A program made the translations under genes and the position numbers. The notes beneath the pieces are model-generated. The model was not told where the DNA came from. It saw only the letters and a list, made by a program, of their open reading frames with translations, and searched no databases. Below are positions 29,334-38,763 of a stretch of 64,000 nucleotides of DNA, one piece after another; position 1 is the first letter of the stretch; each line of letters opens with the position of its first letter. Source of the DNA: DASQFQ01 sp963802905 (GTDB lineage: Bacteria; Actinomycetota; Thermoleophilia; Solirubrobacterales; Solirubrobacteraceae). The DNA lies in the NCBI GenBank assembly GCA_963802905.1, contig CAWDKH010000008.1:62001-126000 (forward strand), written 5' to 3'.

Positions 29334-30978
29334 GGCAGCTCCGCGCGCACCACGGTCCCCGCACCGAGCGGGCTGTCGACCTGCAGCCGGCCGTCGAGCG
29401 CCTCGACGCGGTCGGCGAGGCCGCGCAGGCCCGAGCCGCGTGCCGCGTCGGCGCCGCCGACGCCGTCGTCGGCGATCTCCACCACGAGCCCTGTGTCGTC
29501 ATGCACGACGCGGATCTTGGCACTCGTCGCGCGCGCGTACTTCCCGACGTTGGCCAGCGCCTCGCGACGTCACGAAGTACGCCGCCAGCTCGACCGGCTC
29601 CGGCAGCCTGCCCTCCGCCGCGTAGGCGACCTCGGTGGGGACCGTCGCCTGGCCGGCGAGCGTCTGCAGCGCCGGCTCGAGGCCGTGGTTCAACACCGCC
29701 GGGTGGATCCCGCGCGCGAGCTCGCGCAGCTCCGCGAGCGACATCGCGAGCTCCTCGCTCGCGTTGTCGACGAGCCGGTTGGCCGCGGCCGGGTCGCTGT
29801 GGAGCTCGTGCTGGATCAGCCGCAGCTGCATCGCGAGCGCGACGAGCCGCTGCTGCGCGCCGTCGTGGAGGTTGCGCTCGAGCCGCCGCCGCTCGTCGTC
29901 GCCGGCGGTGACGATGCGCTCGAGGCGCGCCCGCGACTCGAGCGCGATGCCCGCGGCCGAGGCGACCGCCTCGATCAGCTCCGGGTCGTCGTCGAGCGAG
30001 GCGTCGTAGACGAGAGCGGCCTCGTCGTTGACCGGCGCCATCGATCGCCCCTCGTCGACCAGCGGGGTGGCCGCGCACGATCTCGACGCTCGGGTCGCCG
30101 AGCGCGCGTGCGAGCGCGGGCTGCAGCTCCTCGCCGCGCATCGTCGGCAGTCGCAGGAATAGGTCGGCGAGCCCCCCGCGCGCGAGCCGCGAGCTCAGCA
30201 GGCCGGCGAGGAAGCCGGCGGGGATGGCCAGCAGCGAGAGGACCGCGGCCCAGCGCAGCCAGATCGGATCCGCGTGCTGCGCGACCGCGAACAGCAGCAG
30301 GCACGCGATGCCCGCGACGCTCGGGCAGCAGCCGCCGCCGCCGCGGGCGCGACGCCGAGCGCCAGCGGCGGCCGATCACGACGGCGATGGCGACCAGGGC
30401 GACCGAGACGATCGTCGCGCGCGCCGGCCTCGATCGCCTCGGCGATCGCGCGGTCGTCGGTGATCAGCAGGAAGTTGCCCTCGTCCTGCCAGAAACAGCG
30501 CCTCGGACGCGGTGAGCAGGAACTCGACCACGAACGCGCCGACGAGGACGCGGTCGGTCGGTCGATGCGAGCCGTCCGCCGGTCAGCGGCGTCAGCAGCA
30601 GCCACACGATCGTGATGCTCCACAGGTCCTGGAACAGGTAGCCAACGGCATTGAGCTCCGGCGTCGTCGAACTGGGCGAACACTGGCTCGACGAACATCA
30701 GGAAGCCCGTCGCGGTCATCAGCAGGCCGCTGCGGCTGTCGGGTCGGCGGCGCCATGCGATCAGCCCGCAGGCCACGAACGCGGTGCCGACAAGCCGGAA
30801 CGCGAGCCGGTAGCCGGCGACCGCCTCGTCGGCGGTCACGTTGGCCCGACACCACGATGGCGACGAGCGCCGCGAGCGCGCTCCACAGCGTGACCCACAG
30901 CCCGGGGCTGAGCTCCGGAGCGGAGAACCGGCGCAGCGCCATTCGCCGGTCGTCGGAGTGGCTGACGACCACGCTCAC
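29321..30978 (-). pseudogene. NarL-type sensor histidine kinase, about eight frameshifts
   Basis: GTG start at 30978. The corrected product is about 550 residues: several N-terminal membrane segments (LWVTLWSALAALVAIVV; LVGTAFVACGLIAW; LFQDLWSITIVWLLL; later ones), a GAF-like linker, the HisKA_3 dimerisation box with His in ERNLHDGAQQRL, and an ATPase domain ending in ADDGVGGAD and GLRGLADRVEALDG. Breaks lie near 30845, 30665, 30560, 30493, 30420, 30335, 30068 and 29568, and each is repaired by removing one base. Every conserved block survives, so sequence error is likelier than decay. It should phosphorylate the overlapping response regulator. Confidence 0.75.
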
Positions 30979-31003
30979 GAGACGAGTCTGTACCGATCAG
31001 GAC

Positions 31004-31034
31004 GTTCGGTCAACCGAACCTCATTCCGGTTCGG
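31004..31034. promoter_or_regulatory. Operator-like repeat array upstream of the first MmpL gene
   Basis: Three alternating copies of one 7-mer: GTTCGGT (31004-31010), ACCGAAC (31013-31019) and GGTTCGG (31028-31034). The first two form a perfect 16-bp palindrome and the second and third a further inverted repeat. It lies about 100 bp upstream of the MmpL start at 31133 and 26 bp from the kinase start, so either gene could be the target. A single AACCGAACC recurs at 33439-33447 before the second MmpL gene. Confidence 0.5.
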
Positions 31035-31132
31035 GGAGGGACCACAAGACGCGGGTTGGCTCGGCTGAGAGGCGGGCCGGAAACCGGGACGCTGATCCCC
31101 GTTCACCACCTCCCCCCTCTGAAGGAGTAGCA

Positions 31133-33367
31133 ATGAGTCAGAAGCCCAAGGGCATCGCTGCCCGGGCCGGGCGCTGGAGCGCCCAGCACCGCAAGATCGC
31201 CATCTTCGGATGGCTGGCCTTCGTGATCGCCGCATACATGATCGGCGGCAGCCTCGGCACGAAGAAGGTCGAGCAGACGCTGCCCGGCGAGGCCGGCCGC
31301 GCGCAGACGATCCAGGAGGACAACTTCCCGCAGGCCAAGAAGAACGCCGCCGAGGAGCTCGTGCTCATCCAGAGCAAGACGCTCAAGGCGACCGATGCTG
31401 AGTACCGCGCCGTGGTCAAGGACGTCGAGAAGCAGATCGGCGCCGAGGCGCACGTCCGCAAGGTCCAGTCCCCCTACGGCGCCAACCGCAACGGCATGAT
31501 CTCGCCCGACCAGCACAGCGTCGAGGTCAGCTTCGAGATCGCCGGCGAGGTCGTCGACACCAAGGAGCGGGTCAAGCCCGTCCTGGCCACCACGAAGAGC
31601 CTCCAGAAGGCGCATCCCGAGTTCAGCATCTCCCAGTTCGGGGACGCGAGCGTCGAGAACGAGCTGGGCGCCGTCTACGAGGGCGACATGAAGAAGGCGG
31701 AGACGCTGTCGCTGCCGATCACGCTGATCATCCTGCTGCTCGCCTTCGGCGCCCTTGTCGCCGCCGGCCTGCCGCTGCTGCTCGGCCTCACCGCCGTGGC
31801 CGGCGCGATGGGCGTCGTCGCGCTCGTCAGCCAGCTCATCCCGGTCAGCGACTCGACCGCCAACGTGATCCTGCTCGTCGGTCTTGCCGTCGGCGTGGAC
31901 TACTCGCTGTTCTACATCCGGCGTGAGCGTGAAGAGCGCAAGGCCGGCCGGAGCAAGGAGGCAGCGCTGAATGCCGCCGCCGCCACGTCGGGTCGTACCG
32001 TGCTGATCTCCGGGCTCACCGTCATGGTGGCCATGGCCGGCCTGTACTTCGCCGGCGACCCTGAGTTCGCCGGACTCGCCACCGGGTCGATCATCGTCGT
32101 CGCGATCGCGATGCTCGGGTCGCTCACCGTGCTGCCCGCGATGCTCTCGAAGGTCGGCGACGGCATCGACCGCGGCCGCATCCCGTTCCTCGGCAAGCGC
32201 ATGCAGCGCCGCACGCACTCCCGCGTGTGGTCGGCGATCCTGCGCCCCGTGATGCGGCGCCCGCTGGTCGCCACCGTGCTCGCCACCGGCGCGCTGGTCG
32301 CGCTGGCGCTCCCGGCGCTCGGGATGCACACCGCGTCCTCGGGCATCGAGCAGCTCCCCCAGACGCCGATCATGAAGACGCTGGCGAAGATGCAGAAGGC
32401 GTTCCCGGGCGGCGAGGCCCCCGAGCAGGTCGTCATCGCGGCCAAGGACGTGACCACGCCTGAGGTCAAGGGCGCGATCGCGGACCTCAAGACCCGCGCG
32501 CTCGAGACCGACGGCATCAATGAGGGCATCAGCGTCGACTACAGCGACAACCACCGCGTCGCCGTCGTCAACCTGCCGATCGAGGGCAAGGGCAACGACG
32601 CCAAGTCGTACGCCGCGCTGGAGAACATCCGCGAGGACCTCGTCCCCGCCACCGTCGGCAAGCTGAAGGGCGCCGAGGTCGTGGTCGGTGGCAGCGCCGC
32701 GCAGTCGAAGGACTACAACGACCTGGTCAAGGGCGCCGCCCCGATCGTGTTCGCGTTCGTCCTCACGCTCGCGTTCCTGCTGCTCCTGGTCACGTTCCGC
32801 TCGGTCATCGTGCCGATCAAGGCGATCGTGCTGAACCTGCTCTCCGTGGGCGCGGCCTACGGCGTGCTGACGCTCGTGTTCCAGCACGGCTGGCTGCACA
32901 AGGAGCTCGGCTTCGAGACCCCCGGGTTCGTCGTCGCCTGGCTCCCGCTGTTCCTGTTCGTGATCCTGTTCGGGCTGTCGATGGACTACCACGTCTACAT
33001 CCTCAGCCGCGTGCGGGAGGCGTTCGACGGAGGCATGTCGAGCGACGACGCCGTGGAGCACGGCATCAAGCAGACGGCCGGCGTGGTCACCAGCGCCGCG
33101 TTCGTGATGGTCGGCGTGTTCGCCATCTTCGGCACGCTGTCGATCGTCGACTTCAAGATGCTCGGCATCGGCCTGGCCGTGGCGATCTTCATCGACGCCA
33201 CGATCGTCCGCGCCGTGCTGCTCCCGGCGACCATGAAGCTCCTCGGCGACCGCAACTGGTACCTGCCGAGCTGGCTGCAGTGGCTGCCGCGCCTCGACCA
33301 CGAGGGCAGCGTCGAGCAGCCCCGTGAGACCGGCATCGGCCCCGTGCCGGCTCCGGCTGCCGCCTAG
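31133..33367 (+). CDS. MmpL/RND-family membrane transporter, copy 1
   Basis: 744 residues; GAAGGAG (31121-31127) precedes the ATG. Twelve membrane segments are arranged as two repeats of one TM plus a large extracytoplasmic loop plus five TMs. The proton-relay motif of MmpL proteins is present in GVDYSLFYIRRERE (repeat 1) and FGLSMDYHVYILSRVRE (repeat 2). The C-terminus is short, with WYLPSWLQWLPRLDHEG. MmpL proteins export lipids or hydrophobic compounds by proton motive force; the cargo here is unknown. The first 65 bases, including the start codon, are identical to copy 2. Confidence 0.93.
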   Translation: MSQKPKGIAARAGRWSAQHRKIAIFGWLAFVIAAYMIGGSLGTKKVEQTLPGEAGRAQTIQEDNFPQAKKNAAEELVLIQSKTLKATDAEYRAVVKDVEKQIGAEAHVRKVQSPYGANRNGMISPDQHSVEVSFEIAGEVVDTKERVKPVLATTKSLQKAHPEFSISQFGDASVENELGAVYEGDMKKAETLSLPITLIILLLAFGALVAAGLPLLLGLTAVAGAMGVVALVSQLIPVSDSTANVILLVGLAVGVDYSLFYIRREREERKAGRSKEAALNAAAATSGRTVLISGLTVMVAMAGLYFAGDPEFAGLATGSIIVVAIAMLGSLTVLPAMLSKVGDGIDRGRIPFLGKRMQRRTHSRVWSAILRPVMRRPLVATVLATGALVALALPALGMHTASSGIEQLPQTPIMKTLAKMQKAFPGGEAPEQVVIAAKDVTTPEVKGAIADLKTRALETDGINEGISVDYSDNHRVAVVNLPIEGKGNDAKSYAALENIREDLVPATVGKLKGAEVVVGGSAAQSKDYNDLVKGAAPIVFAFVLTLAFLLLLVTFRSVIVPIKAIVLNLLSVGAAYGVLTLVFQHGWLHKELGFETPGFVVAWLPLFLFVILFGLSMDYHVYILSRVREAFDGGMSSDDAVEHGIKQTAGVVTSAAFVMVGVFAIFGTLSIVDFKMLGIGLAVAIFIDATIVRAVLLPATMKLLGDRNWYLPSWLQWLPRLDHEGSVEQPRETGIGPVPAPAAA

Positions 33368-33394
33368 TCCCTTCCCCGTCCACCCCCGACCGCG

Positions 33395-33429
33395 ACGGCC
33401 CGCCACTTGGCGGGCCGTTGTGCGTTCTG
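33395..33429 (+). terminator. Hairpin terminator after MmpL copy 1
   Basis: ACGGCCCGCC-ACTT-GGCGGGCCGT is a perfect 10-bp stem followed by TGTGCGTTCT. Nearly the same sequence ends the other two MmpL genes. Confidence 0.85.
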
Positions 33430-33438
33430 GCGGCGGAC

Positions 33439-33447
33439 AACCGAACC
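33439..33447. promoter_or_regulatory. AACCGAACC half-site before the second MmpL gene
   Basis: This repeats the 7-mer of the array at 31004-31034 (shared CAACCGAACC) and sits 113 bp upstream of the start at 33560, in the 192-bp gap that otherwise holds only the terminator. The single copy makes it a weak call. Confidence 0.3.
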
Positions 33448-33559
33448 CCGGCGCGTCAATCGAGGCCCAGCGAGACGCAGGGAGGCCCCGGCGAGCGACA
33501 GGCATGCAACCGGGAGGCTGATCCAGTCGTTCCCCCCTCCCCCCTGAGAAGGAGTCGTA

Positions 33560-35812
33560 ATGAGTCAGAAGCCCAAGGGCATCGCTGCCCGGGCCGGGCG
33601 CTGGAGCGCCCAGCACCGCAAGACCGCCATCCTCCTGTGGCTGGCCCTCGTCATCGGCGCCTTCTACCTCGGTGGCCCGTTCGGCACCGGCACGAAGACC
33701 GCCGAGCAGTCGCTCCCCGGCGACGCAGGCCGCGCCCAGAAGATTCAGGACGACGCCTTCCCGGACTCCACCACCGGCGCCGGCGAGATCGTCCTCATCC
33801 AGAGCAAGACGCTCACGGCTGATGCTCCTCAGTACCGCGCCGTCGTGCGGGACTTCGAGAAGCGCATGGACGCCCTCCCCGAGGCCAACAAGCTCCAGGG
33901 TCCCTACTCCAAGAACGCCGGCAAGGGCCTGATCTCGCCGGACAAGCACTCGGTCCAGGTCTCCTTCGAGGTGCCCGGCACCGCCACGCAGACCAAGACG
34001 CGCGTCGACGCCACGCTCGCCGTGACCAAGGCCGTGCAGAAGGCCCATCCGGACTTCCACATCGCCCAGTTCGGCGACGCCAGCTCCGAGAAGGAGCTCA
34101 TGGCCACATTCGAGGGCGACCTCCAGAAGGCCGAGACGCTGTCGCTTCCGATCACCCTGATCATCCTGCTCCTCGCGTTCGGCGCCCTCGTGGCCGCCGG
34201 CCTGCCGCTGCTGCTCGGCCTCACCGCCGTGGCCGGCACGATGGGCATCGTCGGTCTCATCAGCCAGCTGATGCCGGTCTCGAGCTCCACGGGCAGCGTC
34301 GTGCTGCTGGTCGGTCTTGCTGTCGGCGTCGACTACTCCCTGTTCTACATCCGGCGCGAGCGTGAAGAGCGCAAGGCCGGCAAGAGCAAGGAAGAGGCGC
34401 TCGCAGCCGCCGCAGCCACCTCAGGTCGCACGGTGCTCATCTCGGGCCTCACGGTCATGACCGCCATGGCCGGCCTGTACTTCGCCGGTGACGCGGAGTT
34501 CACCGGGCTCGCCACCGGCTCGATCGTCGTCGTCGCGATGGCCATGATCGGCTCGATCACGGTCCTCCCGGCCATGCTCTCGAAGCTCGGCGACGGCATC
34601 GACCGCGGCCGCATCCCGTTCCTCGGCAAGCGCATGCAGCGTCGCACGGAGTCCCGCGTCTGGGGCGCCATCCTCGGCCCCGTCATGCGCCACCCGCTGA
34701 TCTCCACGGTCCTGTCCGCCGGTCTGCTGATCGCCCTGGCCATCCCGGCCCTCGGCATGCACACCGCGCAGTCCGGCCTCGAGCAGCTCCCCGACACGCC
34801 GATCATGAAGACGTTCGAGCGCGTGCAGAAGGCCTTCCCCGGCACGGCCGATCCCGGCCAGGTCGTGATCAAGGCGAACGACGTCAACGCCCCCGAGGTC
34901 AAGTCCGCGATCGCGGAGCTGACCACCAAGGCGAAGGCCTCCGACCGCTTCGAGGCCGGCATCACGTCCGACCAGAGCGAGAACGGCGAGGTCGCCATCA
35001 TCAACGTGCCGCTCGGTGGCGAGGGCAACGACGCCACGTCGTACGCCGCGCTCGACGAGCTGCGCAACGAGATCGTCCCCCAGACGATCGGCAAGCTGAA
35101 GGGCGCCGAGATCGTCGTCGGCGGCAACGCCGCGTCGTCGAAGGACTACAACGACCTCGTGAAGGGCGCCGCCCCGATCGTGTTCGCGTTCGTCCTCACG
35201 CTCGCGTTCCTGCTGCTGATGTTGACGTTCCGCTCGATCGTGGTCCCGATCAAGGCGATCGTGCTGAACCTGCTGTCGGTCGGCGCCTCCTACGGCGCGC
35301 TGACGCTGATCTTCCAGCACGGCTGGTTCCACTCGCTGCTCGGCATCGAGACCCCCGGGTTCGTCGTCGCGTGGCTGCCGCTGTTCCTGTTCGTGATCCT
35401 GTTCGGCCTCTCGATGGACTACCACGTGTTCATCCTCAGCCGTGTCCGTGAGGGCTTCCTCAAGGGCATGTCGACGGAGGACGCCGTGACCCACGGGATC
35501 AAGCAGACCGCCGGTGTCGTCACCAGCGCCGCGTTCGTGATGGTCGGCGTGTTCGCGATCTTCGGAACGCTGAGCATCATCGACTACAAGATGCTCGGCA
35601 TCGGGCTCGCCTTCGCGATCCTGATCGACGCGACGGTCGTCCGCGCGGTGCTCCTGCCCGCGACGATGAAGCTCCTCGGCGACAAGAACTGGTACCTGCC
35701 GAGCTGGCTGCAGTGGCTGCCGCACTTCGACCACGAAGGCTCGGTCGACGAGCAGCCGAAGCGTGACCGCGGCATCGGCCACGGCCCCGTGCCGGAGCCC
35801 GCCGCGGCCTAG
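33560..35812 (+). CDS. MmpL/RND-family membrane transporter, copy 2
   Basis: 750 residues with the same two-repeat layout as copy 1 and the motifs GVDYSLFYIRRERE and FGLSMDYHVFILSRVRE. GAAGGAG lies just upstream of the ATG. It is the closest relative of copy 1: the membrane halves are nearly the same while the two extracytoplasmic loops differ, for example SPYGANRNGM versus GPYSKNAGKGL. This suggests the same mechanism with altered cargo or partner recognition. It ends with its own terminator, so the copies can be expressed separately. Confidence 0.93.
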   Translation: MSQKPKGIAARAGRWSAQHRKTAILLWLALVIGAFYLGGPFGTGTKTAEQSLPGDAGRAQKIQDDAFPDSTTGAGEIVLIQSKTLTADAPQYRAVVRDFEKRMDALPEANKLQGPYSKNAGKGLISPDKHSVQVSFEVPGTATQTKTRVDATLAVTKAVQKAHPDFHIAQFGDASSEKELMATFEGDLQKAETLSLPITLIILLLAFGALVAAGLPLLLGLTAVAGTMGIVGLISQLMPVSSSTGSVVLLVGLAVGVDYSLFYIRREREERKAGKSKEEALAAAAATSGRTVLISGLTVMTAMAGLYFAGDAEFTGLATGSIVVVAMAMIGSITVLPAMLSKLGDGIDRGRIPFLGKRMQRRTESRVWGAILGPVMRHPLISTVLSAGLLIALAIPALGMHTAQSGLEQLPDTPIMKTFERVQKAFPGTADPGQVVIKANDVNAPEVKSAIAELTTKAKASDRFEAGITSDQSENGEVAIINVPLGGEGNDATSYAALDELRNEIVPQTIGKLKGAEIVVGGNAASSKDYNDLVKGAAPIVFAFVLTLAFLLLMLTFRSIVVPIKAIVLNLLSVGASYGALTLIFQHGWFHSLLGIETPGFVVAWLPLFLFVILFGLSMDYHVFILSRVREGFLKGMSTEDAVTHGIKQTAGVVTSAAFVMVGVFAIFGTLSIIDYKMLGIGLAFAILIDATVVRAVLLPATMKLLGDKNWYLPSWLQWLPHFDHEGSVDEQPKRDRGIGHGPVPEPAAA

Positions 35813-35832
35813 GTAAAGGGTTTCGCCTGCCA

Positions 35833-35858
35833 GGCAAGTTGACTTCGTCGAACTTGCC
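35833..35858 (+). terminator. Stem-loop directly after MmpL copy 2
   Basis: GGCAAGTT GAC TTC GTC G AACTTGCC: an 11-bp stem with a TTC loop and one bulged G, 20 bases past the stop codon. It precedes the main terminator and may assist it or protect the mRNA 3' end. Confidence 0.5.
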
Positions 35859-35884
35859 TTCGGCGACGTTACCTCCCGCTACAC

Positions 35885-35921
35885 AACGGCCCGCCACCTG
35901 GCGGGCCGTTGTGCGTTCTGC
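35885..35921 (+). terminator. Hairpin terminator after MmpL copy 2
   Basis: AACGGCCCGCC-ACCT-GGCGGGCCGTT is an 11-bp perfect stem followed by GTGCGTTCTG. It matches the terminators at 33395 and 38764. Confidence 0.85.
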
Positions 35922-35939
35922 CTGCCACGATGCCGTGCC

Positions 35940-36326
35940 GTGAGCCGCCACACGCACATCCGCCTGCTGGACATCGAGGACGCGGCGCCCGCCAACGGGT
36001 TCGGCGAGCGCTGGGAAGCGCGCGTCGCGAGGACGGCGCTCGGCGCCGAGCAGACCGGGGTGACGCACTTCCGCCTCCGGCCCGGGAAGCGCAGCCCCTT
36101 CACCCACCGTCACGGTCGCGCCGAGGAGATCTACGTGATCCTCAGCGGCAGCGGCCAGATCAAGCTCGACGACGAGCTCGCCGAGGTCCGGCCGCTCGAC
36201 GCGATCCGCGTCGCGCCCGAGGTCGCTCGCGCGTTCGAGGCAGGTCCGGACGGCCTCGAGTTCATCGCCTTCGGGCCGCACCACGAGGCCGACGGCGAGC
36301 CGGTCGCGGACGCCTGGACGAGCTGA
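35940..36326 (+). CDS. Cupin-domain protein
   Basis: 128 residues, GTG start at 35940. Cupin motif 1 is HRHGRAEEIYVILSGSG (two His and a Glu as metal ligands) and motif 2 is DAIRVAPEVARAFEAG, where the usual His is replaced, so the metal site may be incomplete. The small single-domain form could be an isomerase, a dioxygenase-like protein or a sensor. It lies between two MmpL genes after a terminator, so it is not clearly co-transcribed with copy 2. Confidence 0.75.
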   Translation: MSRHTHIRLLDIEDAAPANGFGERWEARVARTALGAEQTGVTHFRLRPGKRSPFTHRHGRAEEIYVILSGSGQIKLDDELAEVRPLDAIRVAPEVARAFEAGPDGLEFIAFGPHHEADGEPVADAWTS

Positions 36327-36338
36327 AGCAGCTCAGAG

Positions 36339-36445
36339 GCGACCGCGCAAGCGAGGCTGCACCCGCTCCCTGCGTGCTGCCTCCCGTAGGCGAGGTGCCT
36401 CCATCTCCCCCGGACGCCTGTCTGCCCCCGATTTCGCGCGGTCGC
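36339..36445 (+). other. Leader of MmpL copy 3 with long-range inverted repeat
   Basis: In the 172-bp gap before the third MmpL gene, GCGACCGCGC (36339-36348) and GCGCGGTCGC (36436-36445) are exact reverse complements 87 bp apart and enclose a C-rich stretch. GAGCTG-AAG-CAGCTC at 36320-36334 is a small hairpin over the cupin stop. No gene is seen in the gap. Confidence 0.35.
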
Positions 36446-36498
36446 GGCTGGGAGGCTGCTGGCAGTCCTCCCCGCCCCCTTTCTTAGGAGCAGGTCAC

Positions 36499-38742
36499 AT
36501 GCAGTCCCGCAACCTCGCAGCCCGCGCTGGTAGTTGGAGCGCGCAGCACCGCAAGACCGCCATCCTCGGCTGGATCCTGTTCGTCGTCCTCGCCAGCGTC
36601 GTCGGCGGCAAGGTCGGTCCGAACGACCTCGACGAGTCGGCGTCCGGCAACGGCGAGTCCAAGCGTGGCGACATGATCGTCAAGGCTGCTGGCTTCCCCG
36701 ACCAGGCCGGCGAGCAGGTGCTCGTGCAGGGCAAGGGCTCCGTGAAGGCCGACGATCCTCAGGTGGCGGCCGCCGTCACTGACGTCGTGACCCGCCTGCA
36801 AGCGATCAAGGGCATCACCGAGATCGAGAGCCCGCTCGATCCCGCCACTCGCGTCAACACCGTCTCCAAGGACGGCCGCTCGGTCGTCGTGAACTTCACG
36901 ATGCCCGGCTCGGACGAGCACGTCGAGAAGCTCGTCGACAAGCCGCTCGCCGCCGTCGCCGCCGCCCAGGCCGCCAACCGCGGCGTGCGCGTCGAGGAGT
37001 TCGGCAACGTCTCGGCCACGAAGGAGATCGTCGCCCAGGACGCCAAGGAGGGCCAGAAGTCGCAGTTCATCTCCTACGGCCTGATGCTCACCATCCTGCT
37101 GGTCGCGTTCGGCGCGGTCGTCGCCGCCGGCCTCCCGCTCGTGCTCGGCGCCACCGCCGTCGCGGCCACGGTCGGCCTGCTCGGCCCGGTCAGCCACCTC
37201 TACGCGCTCCCGGCCGACGTGGCCGAGCTCGTCGTGATCATCGGCCTCGCCGTCGGTGTGGACTACGCGATGTTCTACTCGCGCCGGATGATGGAGGAGC
37301 GCGACCGCGGCCACTCGGCCGAGGAGGCGCTCGAGATCGCCGCTGCCACCTCGGGCCGCGCCGTGCTCATCTCGGGTCTGACCGTGCTGACGGCGATGGC
37401 CGGGCTGCTGTTCGCCGGCAATCCGATCTTCGTCGGCTTCGGCATCGGCACGATGCTCGTCGTCGCCGTGGCCATGCTCGGGTCGATGACCTTCCTGCCC
37501 GCGATGCTCTCGTTCCTCAGCCAGAAGAACTGGCTGGAGAAGGGTCGCGTGCCCTTCGTCACCAAGCGCCGCCACAAGACCAAGGGCGAGTCGCGCGTCT
37601 GGGGCGCCGTCCTCACTCGCGTCCTCAAGCGCCCGCTCGTGTCGACGCTGCTGGCCGGCGGCCTGCTCGTCGCGCTCTGCATCCCCGCGCTCGGCATCGA
37701 GTTCAAGGAGCCCGGTCTCGACGGCTACTCGCGCAGCCAGCCGGTCATCCAGACCTACGACCGGGTCCAGGCCGCCTTCCCCGGCGGCGCCGTGCCGGCC
37801 ACCACCGTGATCAAGGCCGCTGACGTCACGGCCGCGCCGGTCCAGGCCGCGATCGGGCAGCTCCACGACAAGGCCCTCGCGACAGGCCAGCTCTCCGAGC
37901 CCTCGCACGTCGACATCAGCCCCGACAAGACCGTCGCGGTCGTCGCGCTGTCGGTCAAGGGCAGCGGCACCGACGCCGCTTCGGATCACTCGCTCGAGGT
38001 CCTGCGCTCCGAGGTCATCCCGGCCACCGTCGGCAAGCTGGCCGGCACCGAAGTCGCCGTGAACGGCATGACCGCCGGCTCGAAGGACTTCCTGGACGTC
38101 CTCGTGTCCCGCCTGCCGATCGTGTTCGGCTTCGTGCTCACGCTGGCGTTCCTGCTGCTCCTGGTCACGTTCCGGTCGCTGGTGATCCCGATCAAGGCGA
38201 TCGTGCTCAACCTGCTGTCAGTCGGGTCGGCCTACGGCGTGCTCGTGCTCGTCTTCCAGGACGGCCACGGCGAGAAGCTGCTCAATTTCCAATCGGTTGG
38301 CGGCATCGCCCCATGGATCCCGCTGTTCTTGTTCGTGATCCTGTTCGGGCTCTCGATGGACTACCACGTGTTCATCCTCAGCCGCATCCGCGAAGCCGTC
38401 GATCGCGGCATGAGCAACGACGATGCCGTCGCCCACGGCATCAAGAGCACCGCCGGCGTGGTGACCAGCGCCGCGCTCGTCATGGTCGCCGTGTTCGGCT
38501 CCTTCGCCCTCGCCAGCGACCAGGTCGCGATGCAGATCGGTATCGGCCTCGCCGCCGCGATCCTGATCGACGCGACGATCATCCGCGCCGTGCTCCTGCC
38601 GGCGAGCATGAAGCTCCTCGGCGACCGCAACTGGTACCTGCCGAACTGGCTGCAGTGGCTGCCGCGCCTCGACCACGAGGGCGGCACCGACGAGCAGCGC
38701 GGTAGCGGCTACGGGCCGGTGCCCGAGCCCGCCGCCGCCTAG
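36499..38742 (+). CDS. MmpL/RND-family membrane transporter, copy 3
   Basis: 747 residues with two repeats and twelve membrane segments. The relay motifs are GVDYAMFYSRRMMEE (repeat 1, where copies 1 and 2 have SLFYIRR) and FGLSMDYHVFILSRIRE (repeat 2). The N-terminus (ARAGSWSAQHRKTAILGW) and C-terminus (WYLPNWLQWLPRLDHEGG) match copies 1 and 2, but loops and DNA sequence are more diverged, so it is the oldest branch of the array. The ATG follows TTAGGAG. It ends at a terminator shared with the convergent SDR. Confidence 0.93.
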   Translation: MQSRNLAARAGSWSAQHRKTAILGWILFVVLASVVGGKVGPNDLDESASGNGESKRGDMIVKAAGFPDQAGEQVLVQGKGSVKADDPQVAAAVTDVVTRLQAIKGITEIESPLDPATRVNTVSKDGRSVVVNFTMPGSDEHVEKLVDKPLAAVAAAQAANRGVRVEEFGNVSATKEIVAQDAKEGQKSQFISYGLMLTILLVAFGAVVAAGLPLVLGATAVAATVGLLGPVSHLYALPADVAELVVIIGLAVGVDYAMFYSRRMMEERDRGHSAEEALEIAAATSGRAVLISGLTVLTAMAGLLFAGNPIFVGFGIGTMLVVAVAMLGSMTFLPAMLSFLSQKNWLEKGRVPFVTKRRHKTKGESRVWGAVLTRVLKRPLVSTLLAGGLLVALCIPALGIEFKEPGLDGYSRSQPVIQTYDRVQAAFPGGAVPATTVIKAADVTAAPVQAAIGQLHDKALATGQLSEPSHVDISPDKTVAVVALSVKGSGTDAASDHSLEVLRSEVIPATVGKLAGTEVAVNGMTAGSKDFLDVLVSRLPIVFGFVLTLAFLLLLVTFRSLVIPIKAIVLNLLSVGSAYGVLVLVFQDGHGEKLLNFQSVGGIAPWIPLFLFVILFGLSMDYHVFILSRIREAVDRGMSNDDAVAHGIKSTAGVVTSAALVMVAVFGSFALASDQVAMQIGIGLAAAILIDATIIRAVLLPASMKLLGDRNWYLPNWLQWLPRLDHEGGTDEQRGSGYGPVPEPAAA

Positions 38743-38763
38743 CCCGCTCCCGCTCCACACCTC

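Noticed and set aside
31103..34060. A 985-codon open frame on the minus strand across the first two MmpL genes, with others at 34421-35782 and 36484-37989
   Set aside because: They are mirror frames of high-GC coding genes: composition is His/Arg/Asp/Gly-rich without motifs, and the plus-strand genes have clear RND motifs.
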